DNA from: Balamuthia mandrillaris
Lineage: Eukaryota > Discosea > Longamoebia > Balamuthiidae
Direction of reading: 5' to 3'
DNA length: 37,394 bases
Assembly: GCA_031835245.1 (NCBI GenBank)
Contig: JAVKOQ010000442.1
Coordinates: 1-37,394 of the forward strand
A model generated the notes under the pieces. The model worked only from the letters and a program-made list of their open reading frames with translations, made no database searches and was not told the origin of the DNA. The translations under genes and the position numbers were made by a program. Position 1 is the first letter of the stretch. Each line of letters starts with the position of its first letter. Below, one piece after another: positions 1-9,789 of this stretch.

Positions 1-5
1 AAAAA

Positions 6-88
6 TGGTAGATATCCCACCCCACGACCATAAACTTCCCACCCCACCGATAAAAATTCCACCCCTCAGGTAAAAGTCCCAACCTATT
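6..88 (+). repeat. Left terminal inverted repeat of the MULE
   Basis: About four spaced units containing cccacccc or a close variant, separated by A-rich spacers and matching the reverse complement of 3619-3702. The homology fades at the cctatta / cctaata position. The outer boundary is uncertain because the window begins here. Confidence 0.75.
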
Positions 89-423
89 AGGGTGACATGA
101 ATTATGAGTAACTCTATCGTTACATTGCTACTGTGTTTCTCTTTGCTTGGCGAGAGGAATAACCGTTGTAAAAGAAACTGTCAGGAATTGAAAGCATGCT
201 GTATCCTTGGTCAACGGTTATTCCTCTCACCATTCATGCCCGCCATACTTTTCTTTTTGTTCCCGCCTTTTTTTTTCAATAACGTTACCGTTACTTTTTC
301 TTGGGTTGTAACAAGGTCTTCTTCTTTAACTTTTTTCTTTCAACTAGAAACAGCTACACACAACCATCACACACCTTTTTTGTTTGTTTGGCTTTTTGTT
401 TTTTCCTTTTTTTTTTTCTCATT

Positions 424-2979
424 ATGGAAGCGAAGAAAAAAAGATTTGCCGAGATTTACAGGTGGATTTTTGAACGAAAGGTTCCATTGCAGCAGCTTTC
501 ACGGTTGTACAATGGTGGAGAGGATGCTCCGACCTTTTATCGAGTCCAATGGAGATCAACTCGTGGGCTTACAAAGCGAACAGGAGTGAAGGTGCTTAGT
601 AATCCGCGGACCACCCTTGAAGGAGTGAAAGTGTTGGTGGCGCCTAAAGTCAAGAAGGTGAAGAATGGGGTCCTTGAGGTTGCACTCAGCGAGAATCTTC
701 ACTGCTCTGGCGGCTTTGCCTGTGCTCCTCCTGCAAGAGGAAAGAAGAACAAAAAACTAAAGGACTGTGAAGTACAAAGCCGTTGGGTGGTGTTTAGAGA
801 TGAGCTAAACACTGCCTACATCTACATCCAGAAGGAAGCCCAAAGCCACGGACCTGGGGTTTGCGCGCCTTCCGCTTTGCCTATGACACCTGCGCTTCGG
901 CAGTGGCTCCGCCAGATGGATGGGCAAGGAACAAAAGAAGACGGAATGAATGGGAGAGGAGGAGCAATGACGGCGCACGAGCTGCAACGAATGTTGCTGG
1001 GGGGCGCTTGTGAGCTGGTCAAGGATGCTCGGGATGTACCCACTGTGCAGGAGATTGCCACTGTAATCCACAACGGAAGGAAAAAACTGCGAATCGGCAA
1101 GAAAGGGCAAACCAGAGCAGAAGCCCTCCAAGCGGCCTTGAATCGGCCAGAACTGGCTTCTACTATCCTTTTCCCACCTTTGGAGAGCCGTGAAACGTAC
1201 ATCCTTGATCGCACGGCGGCCCGTCGGCCATGGATGATTTTTCTGATCGCGCCTTATGCAGTCACTGTGCTTCAGCGATGGGGTAAGGATGTAGTCGGCC
1301 TGGACAGCATCTACAAGCTATCCAAGTCACATCCCCCCGTTTGGGCACTGGTGGTGCAAGATGACTTGGGACGGAGCTGGCCTGTTGCCTTCGCTGTTGC
1401 TAGCAAGGAACGAGCAGCAGTTGTGCGCTTTTTCCTTTCGTCTGTTCGTCACTTTTTTGAGACACAGACGACAACGATCTACTCCCCAAAACCTACGTGG
1501 CAACCCTTCGTAATGATCGACAAAGCCAAGGTGGAGCGTAACGGGGCGACAAGTGCTGGCTTTCAGGTGGTGTTGTGTGACTTTCATGCACAACAACTGT
1601 GGAGAAAAAAAGTTGCGCAGTATGGTTTGTTCTCTCTCTTTCATGCATCTGCTCTCTCCCTCTCGTTGTTGCTCATACAAGTAGAAACTAACAATAATAC
1701 CAAACAACAAGGGAAGGATGATGGAAGTGTATTGGGTTTGTTAAAAAGACTGCAACATGCCATGACAGAAGATGCAGAGGAAGAAGCAACAAAAGTGTTG
1801 AAGAACTATTGCCAAAAAAAGAGGATTACCCGTTTTTGGCAGTACTTTGACAAGAACTGGCTTTCTCCTCCATGGGCATCAACGTGGAAAAGCATTGATC
1901 GTCCTGGGTACCGAGAGGGCTTGTGGAATACCAACAATGCAACAGAGACGATCTTTCGTAGCATTCTTCGTGATTTCCACTGCAAAGGCACCAAAGGGGA
2001 TCACAACTTGGTCTTAACGCTAGCAGACAATGTGTTTCGCCGCTACAATGTGGAGCTCAACCGCATCGATGTACTACAGCAACGCCCACGCCTTGGTGTT
2101 TGCCGGCTTTGGAGGAGATATCAAGAGGGATTGCGGCTGGCACAGCACCAACAGAGTGAGAAACAGAAAGAAAAAGAAGAAATAGAGAATGGCAGCAAAA
2201 ACGATGACAACAACAACGACAGAGAGGAAAAAGAGGTAGAAGAAGGATTGAACGCACATTTTGTAGAGCTTGCTGACGGCGTTTTCAAATGGAATGAGTA
2301 CGACGTGACTATAGAATTGCCTTCATGCACCTGTCCTTACTTTCGGTTTTATGGTAGGAGGTGCAAACACGTTTTTGGACTTGCTGCTCATCTACAGAAA
2401 ACATTTTCAGATCAGAACCTTTTAGAGCTTGGGCTGAAAAGACAAACAAGACGCACCAACAGCAGCACCTCACAAGTGGCAAGAATAGTTGAAGATGACA
2501 TCGTTGAAGCAGATGATACTGACTCCCTGGAGCAACGTGTAGCGCCTGTTACCCTTGATGATGAAGATGTGGAAGGAGAGGAGGGAGATGAACAGGACGA
2601 GGAACAGCAGGCGCTGCTACTGTTGGAGGAGCCATCGATGGATGAACTTGGTGAGGACGACGGCGGAGATCTTGAGGAAGAAACTTCTGAAGGACAAGAA
2701 CACAACAATAAGAAAGAAGAGAAGGAGGAGAAGGAGGAGAAGGAGGAGGAGGAGAAGGAAAAGGAGAAAGACAAACTGAATGCAAACAAAAATCAAGGAA
2801 CAAAGCATCAACATCCAGTGGAGCCAAAAATCGAGTACTCTAGCAAGGAAGAAGCAGAACAAGCAATCGCATATGCTACAGGGAAGTCATCACCTGGGAG
2901 GCCGCGCAATACAACAAAGCGGCCGAAAGTAGCAACCAACCTGCGACTCACAGAAGAATGTTTGCTTGAATTAAGTTAG
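424..2979 (+). CDS. MULE transposase with SWIM zinc finger
   Basis: 851-residue protein that would cut and paste the surrounding element. The ATG at 424 is chosen because upstream in-frame codons are T-rich non-coding sequence. The catalytic domain is visible as GLDSIYKLSKS (about residue 292, first Asp), FVMIDKAKVE (about 364, second Asp), the CDFH..W motif near 384 typical of MULEs, and TNNATE...R (third acidic residue) near 507. A SWIM-type CxC...CxH finger lies at about 635-650, followed by an acidic and lysine/glutamate-rich tail. A stretch at 1625-1681, with a gtttgttctctct start and a pyrimidine-rich body ending in ag, looks like a 57-nt intron whose length is a multiple of three, so removal keeps the frame. 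Further 3' exons are possible because the 2975 region offers a gttagt donor. Confidence 0.85.
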   Translation: MEAKKKRFAEIYRWIFERKVPLQQLSRLYNGGEDAPTFYRVQWRSTRGLTKRTGVKVLSNPRTTLEGVKVLVAPKVKKVKNGVLEVALSENLHCSGGFACAPPARGKKNKKLKDCEVQSRWVVFRDELNTAYIYIQKEAQSHGPGVCAPSALPMTPALRQWLRQMDGQGTKEDGMNGRGGAMTAHELQRMLLGGACELVKDARDVPTVQEIATVIHNGRKKLRIGKKGQTRAEALQAALNRPELASTILFPPLESRETYILDRTAARRPWMIFLIAPYAVTVLQRWGKDVVGLDSIYKLSKSHPPVWALVVQDDLGRSWPVAFAVASKERAAVVRFFLSSVRHFFETQTTTIYSPKPTWQPFVMIDKAKVERNGATSAGFQVVLCDFHAQQLWRKKVAQYGLFSLFHASALSLSLLLIQVETNNNTKQQGKDDGSVLGLLKRLQHAMTEDAEEEATKVLKNYCQKKRITRFWQYFDKNWLSPPWASTWKSIDRPGYREGLWNTNNATETIFRSILRDFHCKGTKGDHNLVLTLADNVFRRYNVELNRIDVLQQRPRLGVCRLWRRYQEGLRLAQHQQSEKQKEKEEIENGSKNDDNNNDREEKEVEEGLNAHFVELADGVFKWNEYDVTIELPSCTCPYFRFYGRRCKHVFGLAAHLQKTFSDQNLLELGLKRQTRRTNSSTSQVARIVEDDIVEADDTDSLEQRVAPVTLDDEDVEGEEGDEQDEEQQALLLLEEPSMDELGEDDGGDLEEETSEGQEHNNKKEEKEEKEEKEEEEKEKEKDKLNANKNQGTKHQHPVEPKIEYSSKEEAEQAIAYATGKSSPGRPRNTTKRPKVATNLRLTEECLLELS

Positions 2980-3114
2980 TATCTCTTTTTTTTAAACAAA
3001 ATCTCTCCCTCCTTTCCTACTTTTAGCTAACACCTCACACAAACACCAGAAACCGAACGTACCTTTCAATCAAAATTAACAAAACCTGAAACAACAAAGA
3101 AAAAGGCAGCGGCG

Positions 3115-3459
3115 GTGGCGGCGGCTGCACCAAAAAAACAACAAAATCAAAAAACAAAAACGCAAAGTGGTATGTTTGTCACTTTTTGTATCAAGCAGAT
3201 TCTTTTTCTGAAGTTGATGTTTGTCATTTTTGAAGAGTGCAAAGCAAAGCGTACCTCTCAATGGCAAAAGAACTGTAAAACGGAAGAGATCTATGGCGTC
3301 GCACCCGTGGTGAACTACCAGGATCCCCGAGTGGACAAAAGGAAGCCTCTCTCTCCAAAACGACAACTGAAGCCCAACCCACGGTACCAGAAAACACAGG
3401 TCGTGAAGCTCCTCTCTCCTCAAAAAAAGAACAGAACGAAGAAAAGGTGCCCAGCGTGA
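3115..3459 (+). CDS. Possible 3' exon(s) of the transposase gene
   Basis: Lys/Arg/Pro-rich open frame between the transposase stop and the right terminus. The second half (from about 3240) has coding-like composition, with KRKPLSPKRQLKP and a stop at 3457-3459, followed by an AATAAA signal at about 3512. It could be joined to the main frame by splicing from the gttagt donor at 2975, or be an independent small protein carried by the element. No recognised domain. Weakly supported. Confidence 0.25.
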   Translation: MAAAAPKKQQNQKTKTQSGMFVTFCIKQILFLKLMFVIFEECKAKRTSQWQKNCKTEEIYGVAPVVNYQDPRVDKRKPLSPKRQLKPNPRYQKTQVVKLLSPQKKNRTKKRCPA

Positions 3460-3618
3460 CAAAGAAAAGACTGGCCAAAAGAACAAAACGAAAAAAAAAA
3501 GCCCCCTAAAAAATAAATTTTTGATTTTTCTGATCCCTTTTCTCCACTCTCTAAAATAATGGCCAGCGCACGCTTTGGTGGCAAAATAGCACAAAAATAA
3601 TAGGTTGTTATAAATACA

Positions 3619-3702
3619 TATTAGGGTGGGTAAATTACCTGAGGGGTGGGACGTTTACCGAAGGGGTGGGACTTTTTGCGTTGTGGGGTGGGACGTTTAC
3701 CC
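3619..3702 (-). repeat. Right terminal inverted repeat of the MULE
   Basis: About four units of the type ggggtgggacgtttacc. Read on the minus strand they align with the left terminus at the window start. The element probably ends near 3702, where the pattern stops. Confidence 0.75.
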
Positions 3703-4459
3703 GATTCCGTTTTGGTTTTATAAATCCGGTTGCGGCCCTTTCCTGTTGCTAGAGGGGGGGGGGGGGGTGCACGAAAAGACATGACGGACCCCTCAAGCCA
3801 GATGCAACAGTCAACGAATGCAATGACGTCACGGAGGACAAAACTTTGCCAACGAGAGATGACGATGGTAATGGTGGTGCTTTTCGTGGAATGAAGGGGG
3901 CCAGCCAGTAGGGAAGGCCTATGATCTATGCCGATTAGTTGTTTGGCCAAAGTTGCCAAGTTGGGTCATTAATTGAACGACAAAAAGAAGAAGGATAGGA
4001 ATCTGGTCATCTAGAAACCAAAACTTGTCTTGCCTCTTGACCCTTAATTACTTTTCTCGTCTGAAAAATCTGTTCGCCATGCCCAGTCGAGCGCTCGGTT
4101 TGGAAAGCCTTTCCTGAAATGGTGAACAAATGGAACGGAAGAAAGTTACCAAAACGAACTTGTCTAAGCATTAAAACGGTACAACACGCACAAGAGCAAA
4201 TGTACCATTGGAAGGCAGATCTGCATGCTTTCACGGACAACAAGCTCGTCCAATAACAAAAAAACAAAGTGAATGCATGTCAATCTTGGTCATGTTTGCT
4301 TGAACTGCTTTTTTTTTTTGTTTAGGTCCAAACTTAGCTCATCACTTTTGAAAAAAAAAAAAAACAAATAACACAACAACACTAACGAACACAAAAGGAG
4401 GTGTTGGGATCTATCCACCATCACACAATCGCAAAACCACCACAAAGACACACCAACAA
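3703..4459. other. Gene-free stretch downstream of the MULE
   Basis: No convincing coding exon. It contains a run of 13 or more G at about 3754, one perfect TGACGTCA (CRE-like) at 3824-3831, and A-rich sequence near 4350. It probably includes the promoter of the following small gene. Confidence 0.4.
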
Positions 4460-5116
4460 ATGATACACTCACCTACCTCTTGCTGGTGTCTCCATGAGCA
4501 ATGGCTTACAGAGCCGCGAAACAGTTGGCCAGAGGAAGAGCCTCCCCAATGGCTTTTCAACGCAAGAGCCTCCTCGGTTCCTCCATCTAACAACTACGGC
4601 AACCACATAAGCGAAGCAGAAGAGGGAAACGAGGTGGAAGCCCTGGAAACCTTGCTGGACCTGCTTGCTTCTGCCCCAGAAGAGTCGTTCTTGCTTCCAA
4701 CGGCGCAAACGACACCACAGCAGCCAACTACGATGACGACTTGGGAAGAAGGAAGTCTCCTGGTGGACGCTTCCACTTCGTTCTTTGCACGCGAGGAAAG
4801 GCCGTGGCAGTGGCAGTCTGACCCTGTGTCTACTTCTTCGTCATCCTTCTTCCCTGTAGCTTCTTCTTCGTCCTCCCCCTTCTCTGTGGCGTTGAGCAGC
4901 TACAGAGAGGAAGAACCTGCCATCTTGAACGGGTCGTCGGCCTTGGGCTCTGGCCTCAAGTACATAAAGCCGCCTGCCAAACGAGGCAGCCGCAAACTAG
5001 AACAACGGAAACAAGGAGGACATCACAACAACCACAATGCCAAGAATAGACATTGCAAGGCAAAAAAGAGGCAGAGGCGAGACGTACCGGTGCAAAATGA
5101 GCATGCGTTTCCTTGA
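4460..5116 (+). CDS. Hypothetical protein, acidic N-half and basic C-terminus
   Basis: Single-exon frame of 218 residues from the ATG at 4460, with an AATAAA signal at 5168-5173, about 50 nt past the stop. The N-terminal third is Trp/Pro/Glu-rich and includes a leucine-rich acidic patch (ALETLLDLLASAPEE, about residues 60-75) that could form an amphipathic helix like an activation or docking motif. The middle is Ser/Thr-rich, and the last 50 residues are rich in Lys, Arg, His and Asn with a bipartite-like basic cluster (KAKKRQRR) that could be a nuclear localisation signal. No known family recognised. The polyadenylation signal and codon bias support a real gene; function is unknown. Confidence 0.5.
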   Translation: MIHSPTSCWCLHEQWLTEPRNSWPEEEPPQWLFNARASSVPPSNNYGNHISEAEEGNEVEALETLLDLLASAPEESFLLPTAQTTPQQPTTMTTWEEGSLLVDASTSFFAREERPWQWQSDPVSTSSSSFFPVASSSSSPFSVALSSYREEEPAILNGSSALGSGLKYIKPPAKRGSRKLEQRKQGGHHNNHNAKNRHCKAKKRQRRDVPVQNEHAFP

Positions 5117-5167
5117 CACAGCCCCCTCTCTGCAATGACCGCCATAACACTCTCTAGATCTGTACAT

Positions 5168-5173
5168 AATAAA
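5168..5173 (+). terminator. AATAAA polyadenylation signal
   Basis: Canonical hexamer about 50 nt after the stop of the 4460-5116 gene. Confidence 0.5.
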
Positions 5174-5445
5174 ACGACTGATCCACTGTCGTCCGTTGTT
5201 GACTTGCTGACAAATGACTTGTATCATACAACTTCCTCCATTATAAACTGTTTTGAAAAGAGCACTTCTCCACTTCCCTATCAGACTATAGAAACGAACA
5301 CAAGACAATAGATCGAATTGTCATATCACACAGGCCTGTATTGCCTTTTTTACTGTAATAACAGAACAGAAGTAAATAAAGTGTGAAAGCACAAAAAAAA
5401 AAAAACACAGAGCAAATTTTGTGACTTACTTTTTTGTAGGTGTGC

Positions 5446-7779
5446 TTAAGCAAACTGCTCAGCGAGCCAAGTCTTGTAGTCAAAGCCTCCCTCCACGGCC
5501 TCATAGCGGGGCAATACAGAGGTGAGGTACTCCACTTGAGCAGAGCTGAGTTGGGCGGTCCTCAGGTCGGACTCCGTGATAAAGTCCTTGCCTCCAGCGA
5601 TGATGTCCAAGGAGTCGCGGAGCTGGTCGGCGGAGGCTCTGTCCTCGGTGATGCTGACCATGTAGTCCACAAACTGCTCAAAGGAGATGGTTTCATTGCC
5701 CTGAGAGACCCTCTTGAAGATGCCCTCAAAGACCTTATCGCCGCCCTCAAAGTCAAGCTTGACCACACCCAAGCCGCTGAGGCAAGACTTGAAGCCAAGG
5801 CGAGAGAGGGTGGAGCTACCCTCGGAGAAATGGTGGAAGGATTCCTTGAACTCCTTCATCTGCTGTTCAGTGATGCTGGACTTGCTCTTCTCGGCGATTT
5901 GGTTGTTGAGAATGTCGATCTGCTTGTCGTAGCCCTTGACGAGCTGCTCAAACTCAAAGGAAAGATCATCGTAGGTGTGGTCCGTGAACTCGTTCTCCTC
6001 GATGTTGGCAGCGTCGCAGGCCTGCTCGGCTTCCTCGATGGGTCTCAATCGAGACTCCAGGCCTTTGAGCTCATCCAACTTGGTCTCCACAGCCTGCACA
6101 AGGTCCTCCAAGTCGGTGTCGTGGTGCTGGCCAAGGAAAGCCCTGTACTCTTGCAAGGTATCAAAGAACTCGTTGGCCAGGGAGGCAAAGTCCTTTCTCA
6201 GCTTGTCAAGGATAGCTCTGAGGTTGGCGTTCAGAGCCCTTCTCCTTTCACGTTCAGCAGTGCGAAGGCCATCCATGTTGGCATCCACATCGCTGTATTG
6301 ATTAGACAATATATGTGTTATAAATAGCGCAACGGTTTGGGACTCCGAAAAACAGAGCAAGCAAAGTTATATCTACCTGGGCTTCAAGCCCTCAGGAGGG
6401 ACGTAAGGGGGACGACCAGTGGCTCTAAGCTTAGCCTGAATGCTAGCCAATAAATGGACGAGGTCAGCCTGTTCCACGACCCACTCACGACGCTGGGTTT
6501 TCTTGTACTCCTTGAAGCCAGAAATATTGTCCTTGGCACTGTTATTGTTTTTAGTCATTTTTGCCATGAAAGAAGATAGCGAGAAAGGGACAAACCTGAC
6601 GTAGTCGTCTCCAAGAGGAGCAGTAGCCAACTCAGCGGTCTTGTCAGTCACAGCGGCGTTAAGGGCACGAGTCCTCTCCTCATAGTCGTGTCTGAGTTGC
6701 TCGATGGTTCTGGCAAAGTCAGCAAACTTGCCGAGACGACGGCCGGCAGTCTCAATTTTATCCAGGGAAGAGAAAACGTTGTAGAGCTGAGCAACGTAGG
6801 TCATGATGGAGCGCTCGTCGGGGCGGGGTACGTTGACGATATCCTCGGCGTCCAACAGTCTGGCTACTCCCAAGTGTTCCAAAGCAACATCGAAGGCCAA
6901 GTTCAGGTTTCCGAGCTTGTCCTCAGCGGTCAGCTTCTCGTAGTCGATAAGGTCCTTTTGTTTTGTTAATTCCAATACAGTTAGTGTTTATAATGAACAT
7001 TGGGAAAGAAGAAGAGGTAGAGAGAGAGAGAGAGAGAGGAGAGAGAAGAAGAGAGGGGAGAGCAGGTACAGGGCGGTGACGGTGAATAAGGGCACAGAAG
7101 GCAAGACCGTCCTGGAAGCTGTTGGTGAAGTCCTGCACGTCAACGTTGTCATAGGGCTCAGTCTTCCTCTGGCACCACAGCAACAAGCCTTGCTTGGCGG
7201 AGAGACCCTCCTCGCTGAGGCCAGCAATGGCGAACCTCAAAATGATGGTCCTAACATTTTAATTCAACATATTTTCTGTGAGCGACTTGTGCTGCGAGAT
7301 TTTTATCTGTTTCAATTATCAGATTTAAAAAGGGAACAGTACCAGATCATGCCGAGGGTGAGCTTGGCGTCACCGTCAACAATGGCTTCAGCACCGATGG
7401 AAGCAAGCTTAACATCGTGCTCAGCAATGAACTTCAGACAGTAGCCTATTTAACCACAATTTTTTGAAAAAAAATCAGAAACATTCGTTCGAAAGAAATT
7501 ATTTACTTGATGAGAGGACAAAAAAAAACACGTACCAAGGTTCTCAATGTTGTGGATCCTCATCCTGGGCTTCTTGTTCCACTTGGGAATGCTCTCCTCG
7601 GAAATGATTTCCAACAGGTTGACCAGCATGACACCATCGCGCAAGTCGCTGGTGACGTTGTTGATCTTGAGGCCCCTCTTCACGAGGTGGGAGTTCACCC
7701 AGTTGGTGAAGGTCTTGATCTGGATCCTTTCCCACTCGGCCACAAGGTCGGACTGGGACATTTTCTTAGCTTCAGCCAT
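5446..7779 (-). CDS. Alpha-actinin, short-rod type
   Basis: Actin-crosslinking protein of 631 residues. Six exons (7536-7779, 7343-7445, 7070-7250, 6596-6954, 6377-6538, 5446-6292) join in phase to an exact open frame. Two calponin-homology domains form the actin-binding region (about residues 10-235; [14 protein letters not shown] and [10 protein letters not shown] in CH1, LIDYEKL and NLNLAFDVA in CH2). Then comes a rod with sequence for about two spectrin repeats ([13 protein letters not shown] is the familiar inter-repeat motif), and a C-terminal EF-hand module ending [11 protein letters not shown]. Animal and Dictyostelium actinins have four repeats and about 860-890 residues, so this is a short form like those of Entamoeba. 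The EF-hand loops lack the usual Asp ladder ([13 protein letters not shown]), so calcium binding is doubtful. Intron 3 contains a CT tract. Confidence 0.95.
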
Positions 7780-8118
7780 GGTTTGCGGTAGTAGAAGGGT
7801 AGTAGCAGTACACAACAAAAGACAGCCGCTCTTCTCTGTGTGACGAGAAAGAAAAGAAAAATATTTTGATTGCGACAAACGCGTCAAATAAATAGCGGCG
7901 GAGATGCGGAGCAAGGAGAAGTTTGAATTTGAGGGTGGGGGCGTCCAGCGTTTTATTCCCCACGTTGCTGCTTGCGCGATGGACAGGATTTGCCCGCCTG
8001 CGTTTGGTGAAATTTAGGATGTCGACAAAATAGGTTTTATTAGCTTAATTTTATCGGGTTTAAGGAACCTTGTTTGATTTTCTATTGGTTGCTTTATCAA
8101 CATTCGAAAGAAGAGCTA
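7780..8118. other. Spacer between actinin 5' end and GPATCH3 3' end
   Basis: Carries the promoter and 5'UTR of the actinin gene (minus strand) and the 3'UTR of the upstream minus-strand gene. A minus-strand AATAAA (tttatt on plus, about 8036) is a possible poly(A) signal for the G-patch gene. No coding exon seen. Confidence 0.4.
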
Positions 8119-9717
8119 TCACGACGAGGTGGGTGCCTTTGCCCTTCTTGGAGGCAAATACCCGAGCCCGCTCTTCCTTGGGTTTGCCTGGACGTCCACT
8201 GGATGCTCCGATCCAGGCGTTTTCCCAATGCCTTTACCCTTCCGCCATCCCATTTCCTTCATCAGCTTCGTGGCCAACCCAGTGGTGTCCCATGGATAAG
8301 CCCCTCCTCTCTTCTGCTTTCTTCTTCTTTTGCCTTCTTCGTCATCTTCGGCTATCCTATTCTTTTGGCGATCGCCGTTGCCGCTGTTCTCATAGTATAA
8401 TGAAATGGTGTCCACATCGAACTCGTCGGCTTCGCGCTCATCCCAATCCGTTCCTTGTTGTGCCTCCCACAAGACGTCGTCCGTCCAAAAGACCAGTCCA
8501 GATCCGCCTTTCTCCCAGACAAGTTCTACCTCCTCCTCAAAGAGGCGCTGATGGCTGTCATGCTCATCATCACGAAAGGCTTCAGCTCTATCCCATTCCT
8601 CTGCGCTTTGTTCACCTTCGGTGTCTTCGTCGCGATTCGTTGTTGTTTCTAGGTCTTCATGTGTTATTCTGGTAGAGAGCTGTTTTTGTTGCACGGAGCG
8701 GTCAGCTGCCTCTAGGTAAATGTACTTCTCTTCCGGTTGTCTTTCCTCCACTACCACCAGCGAGCTGCTGCTCTTACTATCTACACTTATATTTACAATT
8801 CTCTGTCTTCTTCTCGTTTTTGCAGTTGTTATCGACATTGTGCTCCTTCTCCTCTTTGTATATCTTTTGTCCTCGTCGTCGTCGCCATCACTGTTGTCCC
8901 AGTGTTCTGTTTGTTGCGTTGACTCTCGTTCTTCTCGTTCTTGTTCATGGCTTCCTTCATCTTCTTCATAGGTATAAAAGACTTCGCCATATCTTCGATA
9001 CTTCCTCTTTCTAAGCGAAGCCAGGCCCATTTTCCTCAGCAGACTGGATGGCATTTCGCAGCGTCGAATCTTCTCCTTGAAAAACGCCAGCGGCGTACCC
9101 ACGTTACCCTGAGGTAACAACGGAGGCGGTCGCAGCTCCAACAGGTCCTCCCACGGGTGGCTCTCATCCACTCTCGAGACACTCCTCTCAGCCATACGTT
9201 GCCGTCCTGTAAGATAACGTCCACCCGTTTCTCCTTCGAAAGCCTCTTCTTGTGCAGCTCCCTTCTCTTCGTTTTTGTTCTGTGCAGCGGTTTTCTTGAT
9301 GGGACGGATGAGACAACGAAAAGGCAAAAGATGGTGGTGCCTGTCGGTCCATTGTCTGCCGTTGTAGCGTTGAGTGAACAGGAGAAGGTCGTGTTGGCTA
9401 TGAAGCTGCACGATGCAGCAGCAGGTACGTGACTTCTTTCTGGCTCCCTCTCTTTCCGTTTCGCAGGAAGGAGAAGAGGAGCAAGAAGAAGACGAATCAG
9501 AAGAGAAATAGGGAGAAGAGGAAGAAGAAGAACCGCAAGCAGACGAAGGAAGGAACACTTCAGGCCGGTGCAGGTAGTGGAACGCTAGAAACTTGTTCCT
9601 CTCCACAAAGTCGGAGAAGAAGCAGCGCAGGTCGAGCGAGCGTAGCTCTCTTGGGATGTTCTGAACCAAACAGTAGGCGCCCTTCGGAGAGCCGCCCTCT
9701 TCCTCCCTTCTCTTCAT
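8119..9717 (-). CDS. GPATCH3: G-patch domain protein, GPATCH3-like
   Basis: Intronless frame of 532 residues from the ATG at 9717. The N-terminus (YCLVQNIPRELRS ... AFHYLHRPE, about residues 15-52) matches the RRM-like start of human GPATCH3. It is followed by the conserved RTCCCIVQL and RCLIRPI strands, a PPLLPQGNVGTPLAFF segment (about 205-220), and the diagnostic block LFEEEVELVWEKGGSGLVF then EFDVDTISLYYE (about 405-450). The C-terminal G-patch (LATKLMKEMGWRKGKGIGK then KSGLGY, about 487-525) is intact. G-patch proteins commonly activate DEAH-box RNA helicases; the human protein has been tied to RNA and innate signalling, which need not apply here. Ser-rich and acidic low-complexity insertions lengthen the linkers. 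The ortholog call rests on several separated motifs in the right order. Confidence 0.9.
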   Translation of the reverse strand: MKRREEEGGSPKGAYCLVQNIPRELRSLDLRCFFSDFVERNKFLAFHYLHRPEVFLPSSACGSSSSSSPYFSSDSSSSCSSSPSCETEREGARKKSRTCCCIVQLHSQHDLLLFTQRYNGRQWTDRHHHLLPFRCLIRPIKKTAAQNKNEEKGAAQEEAFEGETGGRYLTGRQRMAERSVSRVDESHPWEDLLELRPPPLLPQGNVGTPLAFFKEKIRRCEMPSSLLRKMGLASLRKRKYRRYGEVFYTYEEDEGSHEQEREERESTQQTEHWDNSDGDDDEDKRYTKRRRSTMSITTAKTRRRQRIVNISVDSKSSSSLVVVEERQPEEKYIYLEAADRSVQQKQLSTRITHEDLETTTNRDEDTEGEQSAEEWDRAEAFRDDEHDSHQRLFEEEVELVWEKGGSGLVFWTDDVLWEAQQGTDWDEREADEFDVDTISLYYENSGNGDRQKNRIAEDDEEGKRRRKQKRGGAYPWDTTGLATKLMKEMGWRKGKGIGKTPGSEHPVDVQANPRKSGLGYLPPRRAKAPTSS

Positions 9718-9789
9718 GTTGGTGATGTGGCTGTTTGCCTGTTTCTTCTCCTTCTTCTTTGGCAGGGCTTTGCTGCTTGTTTTTCATTA

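Larger units (their letters stand above)
1..3702 (+). mobile_element. Mutator-like (MULE) DNA transposon
   Basis: A transposase gene with a MULE-type DDE domain and SWIM zinc finger (424-2979) lies between two inverted terminal regions. The left terminus (about 6-88) contains about four spaced units like cccacccc; the right terminus (about 3619-3702) contains the reverse complement of the same arrangement with short A/T-rich spacers. The copies differ by substitutions and small indels, so they are imperfect. The left outer edge is within a few bases of the window start, so the full left end and the 8-10 bp target duplication typical of MULEs cannot be confirmed. The transposase frame is intact, which suggests a recent or still autonomous copy. 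Confidence 0.8.

Noticed and set aside
2412-2862. Several long minus-strand Ser/Pro/Leu-rich frames
   Set aside because: They mirror the Glu/Lys-rich tail of the transposase and have no independent signals.
1-3702. Reading the first element as a retroelement
   Set aside because: There is no reverse transcriptase, protease or direct long repeats; inverted ends plus a MULE transposase fit a DNA transposon.
3621-3959. Minus-strand frame of 112 residues running into the MULE terminus
   Set aside because: It contains the poly-G run as poly-Pro and terminal repeat units as codons; no splice or poly(A) support.
5440-6327. 295-residue plus-strand frame opposite alpha-actinin
   Set aside because: The minus strand encodes recognisable actinin; the plus frame is a shadow of its codon bias.
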